From assembly GCA_964019135.1 (NCBI GenBank), contig OZ025250.1, positions 52,699,357-52,763,356 on the forward strand: a stretch of DNA of 64,000 nt, read 5' to 3'. The DNA comes from Arenicola marina (lineage: Eukaryota > Annelida > Polychaeta > Arenicolidae). The position numbers and the translations under genes were made by a program. The notes under the pieces are model-generated. The model was not told the DNA's origin, made no database searches, and worked only from the letters and a program-made list of their open reading frames with translations. Positions 61,701 to 64,000 of the stretch are shown piece after piece; positions within the stretch are counted from its first letter, which is position 1; every line of letters begins with the position of its first letter.

Positions 61701-64000
61701 ATAAATAAACACTAATATTTGTAATATTTAACCTGTGTAGGTGACCAATTGAGATGGTCAAGCAGAGAGAAGCCCTACCCTTTGCGAAGAAACACATGGG
61801 ACCTTTACCCTGCACCAACATAGACATTTGCACGGCTGGGGTTTGAACCCCGCACCGGCCGCTTAGGCTGGTGGCCTAGCAGAGCAAACTCGCCAACAGC
61901 CGAAAGTGCTACCCACTGGACCATAGGGTAACCCCCCCACCCCCCCCCCATTATTATTAAATATTAATGATACCATTAATTACATATAATGCGCCTCATG
62001 TACACTGCGTGTTCGTAATGGTGTGCAAGGTTGAGGGATCAAGGAAATAAGGAAATACCGAAATGCGAAAAAGCAACCGACAAATGCGGACTGACCCAGA
62101 CGTTGACTGTGGTTCCATATTCGAGGCCGTAGAGGGAGGTCTGCCAGTGTGTCTGCTCGGTTTTCCCCCCCACAAAGACCTCGCTGGCTCTGGGCGTCCC
62201 GCCATGGACCTGGTAGTACACCTGCAATGAACATAAAAGATTGGTTGTCTATCCAGGACGCTTTAACCACTTTTGGTCATATCGCGTCAATGGGAGAAGG
62301 AAGGGAGAGTGGAGCGGGGAGGCTGGAGGGAGGAGTGGAGGGGGGCTGGAGGGAGGGGACTGGAGGGAGGAGTGGGGGCCCTAGAGGGAGGAGCGGAGGG
62401 GGGGGGGGCTGGAGGGAGAAGGGGGGGGGGGGGCTGAAGGGAGGTGTGGGGGCCCTGGAATGGAATGTTGGTGTTTTAGGCCACTTTTGTGCACATACAG
62501 GCTAAATTGGGCCAAGGAACCTCCCGAGACGATGAAGGATGAAGGAATGAAACATGCCCCAGATTAGGTGCCCGAGCCCGGATTCGAACCCAGGACCTAT
62601 TGATCTGCGGTCTAGTGCGCTAACCACTACACCAGGGAGGCCCCCCCTGTGGGGGCCCTGGAGGGAGGAGCGGAGGGGGGGGGGGGCTGGAGGGAGAAGG
62701 GGGGGGGGCTGAAGGGAGGTGTGGGGGCCCTGGAGGGAGGAGCGGAGGGGGGGCTGAAGTGAGGCTGGGGGTGGGTGGCAAACAGGGGGGTTGGGTAGAG
62801 GGGGGATGCGGCAGGTGGATGGGTGGGGGGTGGTGGTAGGGCTGTGCATCGTATATATATATTTATATACATATATAAGAATGATGTAACATTGATTGAA
62901 CTTCAACGGGCCACGGGCCCACCGGACAAATTTGTACACGACATATATATAATATACTACGAATTTACGTATACATCAGCAGATTGCGCTATGACGTTTG
63001 AACATATTAAACACAAAAACCGCCACCGCGTATAAGTTTACCCACCGTGTATTTGACGAGAGCGCCATCTACCGTCGCGGGCCGTGTCCACGACACTTTG
63101 AGCGGCGGGCCTTGACCTTCGACGCCCGCAGCGACCTCTGTCGTCACGTCGAGCGGGACACTGGGACCTGTTGAGCATGGAACACATTGATACATTTCAT
63201 GTTACATTGTGAAAAATTCTCTAGTCACAGAAAAATGCTTGAAGCCGAATTTATGGGGTTGGGATTATCCATTAGTCGGGAGGGACGTAAAGGCTTGACT
63301 GACCTGCTGTCATGCGAACACCCTGCGGTACTATTTGTCGATTTTTCTATGTATCCATAAAATTACGTGTGTGGATATTTTTTTTTGCTACATTTTTCTT
63401 TCTGTATTAGTTGAATTGAAGAATTGAATTGAATTGATTAATTGAACTGAATCGAATCGAATCGAATTGAATTCAATTGAAGTAAATTGTATGATATGTT
63501 CATAACTGCGCAAAAAGGTTAGGCCAAGAAACCTCCCGGGACACTGACATGAAACCGCCCCAGTAGTATGTGGATTGCAGCCAGGGTTCGAATCCCCCCG
63601 TGAGCAGCTCAGCTCGCTTACCAATAACAGAACTAAGGAGGCTAAACAAAACAAACTGGACTTATCAGCAGACCTCTGACAGAATCAGGGGGCTAGAGGG
63701 GTTAAACAAAACAAACTGGGTCGATCAGCATACCTCTGACAGAACCAGGGGGCTAGAGGGGTTAAACAAAACAAACTGGGTCGATCAGCAGACCTCTGAC
63801 AGAACCAGGGGGCTAGAGGGGTTAAACAAAACAAACTGGGTCGATCAGCAGACCTCTGACAGAACCAGGGGGCTAGAGGGGTTAAACAAAACAAACTGGG
63901 TCGATCAGCAGACCTCTGACAGAACCAGGGGGCTAGAGGGGTTAAACAAAACAAACTGGGTCGATCAGCAGACCTCTGACAGAACCAGAGGGATAGAGGG
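43670..64000 (-). CDS. SORL1: SORL1/SorLA sortilin-related receptor, 3' half (13 coding exons; 5' part beyond the window)
   Basis: Thirteen exons read from 63167 down to 43670 join in frame to 619 residues plus TAG. In order they give about five fibronectin type III domains, a transmembrane helix, the stop-transfer/cytosolic stretch RHRRLQRSF, the FANSHY motif, SGDDL, and an acidic C terminus ending FSDDEPLIVA. Human SORL1, from memory, reads KHRRLQSSF, FANSHY, SGDDLGEDDED and FSDDVPMVIA, so the assignment is secure. Family knowledge: SorLA is a type I sorting receptor moving cargo such as APP between Golgi and endosomes. FANSHY binds the retromer subunit VPS26, and the acidic C terminus binds GGA and AP adaptors. 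The VPS10, LDLR-A and first FN3 parts must lie to the right of base 64000. Many N-glycosylation sequons are present (NLS, NVT, NNT, NGS, NET, NFS, NKT), as expected for a luminal region. Confidence 0.95.
43925..44546 (-). repeat. 21-bp minisatellite of SORL1 5' splice sites
   Basis: On the transcript strand the unit reads GACTTGGGTAAGTC plus a G run, the very end of the FANSHY exon with its donor. There are about 30 units, roughly two thirds of them keeping TTGG|GTAAGT. The part next to the exon keeps an exact 21-bp spacing (sites at 44541, 44520, 44499, 44478); farther on the spacing becomes irregular (44230-44475). Confidence 0.93.
44547..44768 (-). CDS. SORL1: SORL1 transmembrane and FANSHY exon
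   Basis: Encodes the short stalk DKLAQPDTSTTSMSTP, the transmembrane helix (VLVAIVVSCGLVVLVLATAL and onward), RHRRLQRSF, FANSHY, and ends STSGDDL plus one base (TTGG|GTAAGT). The FANSHY hexapeptide is identical to the human SORL1 retromer motif. The donor is the seed of the 21-bp array to its left; several later repeat donors lie in the same frame. Confidence 0.96.
45029..47570 (+). mobile_element. 5'-truncated LINE (non-LTR retrotransposon) in a SORL1 intron
   Basis: It begins inside an APE-type endonuclease: FTYIGPSGCS, then the SDHMPVSFF motif at about 45235. A lysine/arginine-rich linker follows (45493-45885). Then comes reverse transcriptase: NNYRGISLLPSVAKLL (46135-46185) and GFRRGRGTIDQIF (46255-46290), later NEKWYFKGK and YYKYLGILFSSRL (46515-46600). 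The catalytic YADD segment is missing, apparently by an internal deletion near 46380, and stops are scattered. The C-terminal part is at 46930-47250. The 3' end is an (ATT)n tail. The 10-bp target duplication atgtaagaga lies at 45019-45028 and 47571-47580. It is antisense to SORL1. Clade not assigned. It is dead but keeps its target duplication. Confidence 0.9.
47845..48228 (-). other. Candidate SORL1 cassette exon: duplicated stalk exon with 22 Ser/Thr/Pro pentapeptides
   Basis: This is a copy of the 5' half of the transmembrane exon, keeping its acceptor (CTTCGCAG) and the cognate reading EDFTHPDTSAPSMST where the true exon reads DKLAQPDTSTTSMST. A 15-bp unit has expanded to 22 pentads (MSTEN, MSTES, MSTPS, LSTPS types), ending STPVLAAIV. 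A possible donor, CAGGG|GTAAAA, follows. The span is 384 bases, free of stops and phase 1 at both ends, so inclusion would insert 128 residues just before the transmembrane exon without breaking frame. The insert would resemble a mucin-like stalk. Whether it is spliced in is unknown; it may be a decayed duplicate. Confidence 0.5.
48922..49000 (-). repeat. Poly-U / GUAAU repeat immediately after a SORL1 donor
   Basis: On + there are three runs of 15-25 A separated by TTATTAC/TATTAC. On the transcript strand this follows GCCG|GTAAGTTTG at once. Family knowledge: U-rich tracts just after a donor are bound by TIA1-type factors that help U1. Confidence 0.7.
49007..49202 (-). CDS. SORL1: SORL1 last FN3 exon
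   Basis: Encodes SYGVYHAEGSQKDFKLALM, LTPGLVHYFKVRAENVFG and SVEIPGA. Acceptor TTCTCCAG, donor GCCG|GTAAGT, phase 1. The intron begins directly with poly-U runs separated by GUAAU. Confidence 0.93.
49662..49771 (-). CDS. SORL1: SORL1 FN3 exon
   Basis: Encodes PYEPPTGFSYQANPLEAVVF then WHAPWNKTSGPQDY, the start of the last FN3 domain. Acceptor CTTCCAG, donor GATTAC|GTGAGT. Confidence 0.93.
49793..49957 (-). mobile_element. SINE-A with an internal deletion, in a SORL1 intron
   Basis: Tail TATTCAGGACGCTTTAGCC, then directly the head half with GAACCACCGACCCACGTGCC and GAGCTATCGGGGCGGCC. The middle is missing. Confidence 0.88.
49998..50170 (-). mobile_element. SINE-B (second tRNA-derived family), diverged copy
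   Basis: On the complement: GGCCTTCCGGGTGTAGTGGT, B box GGTTCGACTCCGG, GGGCACTTAATATGGGACC, and the tail GTGTGCACAAAAGCGGCC. Confidence 0.9.
50213..50396 (-). mobile_element. SINE-B, full-length
   Basis: On the complement: GGCCTCCCTGGTGTAGTGGT, B box GGTTCGAATCCGG, CCTAATCTGGGGCATGTTTC, and the tail GTGCACAAAAGTGGCC. It is nearly identical to 62459-62643, suggesting recent activity. Confidence 0.93.
50649..50847 (-). CDS. SORL1: SORL1 FN3 exon
   Basis: Encodes PYMVQVRELAENGSQ, EFVVNETSLQ, YVVTDLHRGATYNFSVR and HVQRVI: the C-G strands with the LxxGxxYxFxV signature. Acceptor CTTCGCCAG, donor GATTG|GTCAGT, phase 1. Confidence 0.93.
51680..51752. mobile_element. Fragment of the same MITE-like element
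   Basis: Matches 61295-61373: CAGTTACCATGTAAATGAT through CGTGAAATAGGTCAC, with a duplicated TAGCCGACTAAGCT. Confidence 0.7.
51766..52003 (-). mobile_element. SINE-A in a SORL1 intron
   Basis: TTGGTTGTATATTCAGAACG, GCGTCAACGGGAGAAGGAA, GAACCACCGACCCACGTGCC and GCGCTCTAACCCACT on +. It ends about 70 bases from the donor of the FN3 exon at 52071. Confidence 0.9.
52071..52183 (-). CDS. SORL1: SORL1 FN3 exon
   Basis: Encodes YTAPPENVRVNVRKTDAKYA then VTWDASCPLINIPL, a typical FN3 start with the conserved Trp. Acceptor GTTGTTGTAG, donor CCCCTG|GTGAGT. Confidence 0.93.
52265..52585. repeat. ATGAAATAGACAATC minisatellite
   Basis: Degenerate 14-16-bp units (atgaaatagacaacc, atcaagaaatagac) fill most of the 433-base intron between two SORL1 FN3 exons. 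No link to an exon border is seen. Confidence 0.85.
52617..52830 (-). CDS. SORL1: SORL1 FN3 exon whose 5' end is copied in a minisatellite
   Basis: Encodes EYTVYISNNARSVIP, an acidic and proline-rich loop (DEDEDAPPPKALPP), then LGCEVYFVVVEVTQPKQS. Acceptor GACCCCCAG, donor CAAG|GTCAGT. The acceptor and first codons recur in the G-rich array just upstream. Confidence 0.9.
52831..53735 (-). repeat. G-rich 15-bp minisatellite with repeated copies of a SORL1 3' splice site
   Basis: On the + strand the unit is GGGTCAGAGGGTGGG; on the transcript strand it is a C/T tract ending in the exon acceptor (GACCCCCAG|GAGTACAC). The acceptor plus exon start recurs, altered, near 53150-53165, 53270-53285, 53540-53560 and 53680-53700 (TATACCCTGTACTCCTGG and similar on +). 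The G runs could form quadruplexes. Confidence 0.88.
53744..54062. repeat. G-rich minisatellite beside a SORL1 donor
   Basis: Degenerate units of GGTGGCGGGGGATGGCG and GGTAAAGGATGGCG type are followed by two copies of a 58-bp G-rich unit (GGGGTGGATGGGG...GTGCGGGAG) up to the exon at 54079. Any open frame here is compositional. Confidence 0.85.
54079..54200 (-). CDS. SORL1: SORL1 FN3 exon
   Basis: Encodes AKATEGPQLKLLDELDPEHH then VITWTPIPKPPGFTSTWEP, the start of an FN3 domain. Acceptor CTCCCTCCAG, donor GAACCG|GTGAGT. G-rich (+ strand) minisatellites sit against its donor side. Confidence 0.9.
54800..55895. repeat. Pure 19-bp array (about 57 copies)
   Basis: The same 19-bp subunit as in the higher-order array, with T/C and A/G variants, in one uninterrupted run. 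Nineteen is not a multiple of three, so three units repeat as 19 codons in every frame and give long false open frames. About 110 bases of unrelated sequence (55900-56010) separate it from the exon-bearing array. Confidence 0.93.
56015..59300 (-). repeat. Higher-order array: 23 copies of a SORL1 exon end plus donor, spaced by 19-bp subunits
   Basis: Each unit carries, on the transcript strand, the last 47 bases of the exon at 59301-59411 (from CTCTAGCTTCATG to CGCTCTG), its donor GTAGGT, then GTGTGCCTCCACA and several 19-bp subunits (GTGTACACCTGTAGAGGTA on the + strand). Spacings are mainly 121 and 140, with 159, 178 and 216: steps of 19. Open frames seen here in all phases are artefacts of the period. 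Confidence 0.93.
59301..59411 (-). CDS. SORL1: SORL1 FN3 exon whose 3' end seeds a satellite
   Basis: Encodes VVPGAGLQYDGYLVAHTAEG then SSSFMCPGSSIHVPRS. Acceptor CTGTTGTAG, donor TCTG|GTAGGT, phase 1 at both ends. The last 47 bases plus the donor are reiterated 23 times in the intron immediately downstream. I take this copy as the real one because only it continues into the 5' half of the exon. Confidence 0.9.
59689..59790 (-). mobile_element. Two tandem SINE-A tails
   Basis: GTCTGTTGGTTGGTTGTATA, TTCAGGACCC/GACGC and TTTAACCACTTTTGTGTT occur twice in direct repeat 59 bases apart. No head is present. Confidence 0.85.
60330..60494 (-). CDS. SORL1: SORL1 FN3 exon
   Basis: 54 codons with TGMVEWTYRGNLSDDHIDRF and SYNVTDLKLTVNNTFKRQ. 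The acceptor follows a T-rich tract (GATCTGAAG) and the donor is CAGG|GTAAGT. It contains the sequons NLS, NVT and NNT. Confidence 0.88.
60880..60990 (-). mobile_element. Decayed tRNA-like SINE fragment
   Basis: CAAACACCAAGGAAGGCC and GGTCTCATGCGCTAACCACC on + resemble the reversed SINE-B head, and GAGGTTTGAACATAAGACC resembles a B-box arm. Strongly diverged. Confidence 0.45.
61062..61161 (-). CDS. SORL1: SORL1 FN3 exon
   Basis: Encodes VTATTGVEGPPSEQQAVTMV, the G strand of the preceding FN3 domain, then GYPACVDGRAL at the start of the next. Acceptor TTGCCAG, donor CTCG|GTCAGT, phase 1. Confidence 0.9.
61238..61374. mobile_element. Small MITE-like element
   Basis: TGTGACGTATTTCACGAACG at the left is inverted at the right as CGTGAAATAGGCCAC after GTAGCCGGCTAAA. 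A related half (CAGTTACCATGTAAATGAT, AGCCGACTAAGC, GTGAAATAGGTCAC) is at 51680-51752. Confidence 0.7.
61378..61478 (-). mobile_element. tRNA-like fragment
   Basis: On the complement: AGCGATAGCGCCCTCGACTG, CAGACTAACCAGTCGCGG, GGTTCGCATCCCACTCGTG. It looks like a tRNA-derived SINE head with A-box- and B-box-like parts. Not a credible tRNA gene: CCGG-rich text follows rather than an acceptor stem. Confidence 0.5.
61728..61932 (-). mobile_element. tRNA-like SINE related to SINE-D
   Basis: On the complement: CTATGGTCCAGTGGGTAGC, GGCTGTTGGCGAGTT, B box GGTTCAAACCCC, GGTGCAGGGTAAAGGTCCC and CGCAAAGGGTAGGGC. Confidence 0.7.
62096..62221 (-). CDS. SORL1: SORL1 FN3 exon
   Basis: Encodes VYYQVHGGTPRASEVFV through LYGLEYGTTVNVW, the C'-F strands with the L(E/Y)GTxYNVxV-like signature. 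42 codons, phase 0 at both ends; acceptor TTCATTGCAG, donor TCTGG|GTCAGT. Confidence 0.92.
62236..62312 (-). mobile_element. SINE-A 3' fragment running into G-rich repeats
   Basis: GGTTGTCTATCCAGGACGCT, TTGGTCATATCGCGTCAATG and GGGAGAAGGAAGGGAGAG. The GGAG words then expand into the minisatellite at 62313-62830. Confidence 0.85.
62313..62830. repeat. GGAGGG-rich minisatellite in a SORL1 intron
   Basis: GGGGCTGGAGGGAG and GGCCCTGGAGGGAGGAGCGG units, interrupted by the SINE-B copy. It has strong quadruplex potential on +. Confidence 0.88.
62459..62643 (-). mobile_element. SINE-B, full-length, inserted in a G-rich repeat
   Basis: Same text as 50213-50396 with few differences. It sits inside the GGAGGG minisatellite, which continues on both sides. 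Confidence 0.93.
63046..63167 (-). CDS. SORL1: SORL1 FN3 exon (first in window)
   Basis: Encodes PSVPLDVTTEVAAG then LKVSWTRPATVDGALVKYT, the A-C strands of an FN3 domain with the conserved Trp. The acceptor is TCAACAG and the donor ACG|GTGGGT. It starts in phase 1, so an upstream exon must end with one base of a codon. Confidence 0.88.
63515..63645 (-). mobile_element. tRNA-like SINE fragment
   Basis: On the complement: AGCCTCCTTAGTTCTGTTAT, GCGAGCTGAGCTGCTCACG, GGGGATTCGAACCC, then GGGCGGTTTCATG and CCCGGGAGGTTTCTTGG, the last shared in part with SINE-B. Confidence 0.55.
63655..64000. repeat. 60-bp array at the right edge
   Basis: Units of GATCAGCAGACCTCTGACAG, AACCAGGGGGCTAGAGGGGT and TAAACAAAACAAACTGGGTC, nearly identical, running past the window inside the SORL1 intron upstream of the exon at 63046. 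Confidence 0.95.

Overview
This is animal nuclear DNA: two spliced genes in convergent orientation, with GT-AG introns that are crowded with tandem repeats and tRNA-derived SINEs. The organism is an invertebrate and plausibly a lancelet (cephalochordate). That guess rests on the chordate-like gene content and on intronic minisatellites that repeat exon-intron borders, a habit I recall being described in amphioxus. It is not proven by the window.

Left part (1-33388, + strand). Bases 1-9243 hold no gene I can support, only repeats, a long foldback element and unassigned DNA. From 9244 to 33388 lies a complete ten-exon gene for a 511-residue SLC7-family amino-acid exchanger (light chain of the heteromeric transporters). 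Every exon phase joins correctly. Its first intron (11.8 kb) holds a 19-bp array and an 87-bp array. Its second intron holds a 54-bp array of about 71 copies grown from the head of a tRNA-derived SINE. A partial extra copy of coding exon 9 lies stranded between exons 7 and 8.

Middle (33389-43669). Intergenic DNA between the two convergent 3' ends, with a cluster of TGACGTCA motifs, a 48-bp array, a GC-rich 30-bp array and a 15-bp array.

Right part (43670-64000, - strand). The 3' half of a SORL1/SorLA (sortilin-related receptor) gene. Thirteen coding exons encode about five fibronectin type III domains, a transmembrane segment, the retromer-binding FANSHY motif and an acidic tail ending FSDDEPLIVA. 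The gene runs off the right edge. A 5'-truncated LINE, inserted antisense with a 10-bp target duplication, lies in the intron before the transmembrane exon.

The main discovery is that many arrays are built from splice junctions of these genes. The SORL1 FANSHY-exon donor is reiterated about 30 times at 21 bp, an in-frame period. The end of another SORL1 exon with its donor is reiterated 23 times in a higher-order array quantised by 19 bp. The acceptor of a third SORL1 exon is copied about four times. SLC7 exons 1, 2, 3 and 9 show weaker cases. One duplicated SORL1 exon has turned into a phase-compatible candidate cassette exon encoding 22 Ser/Thr/Pro pentapeptides.
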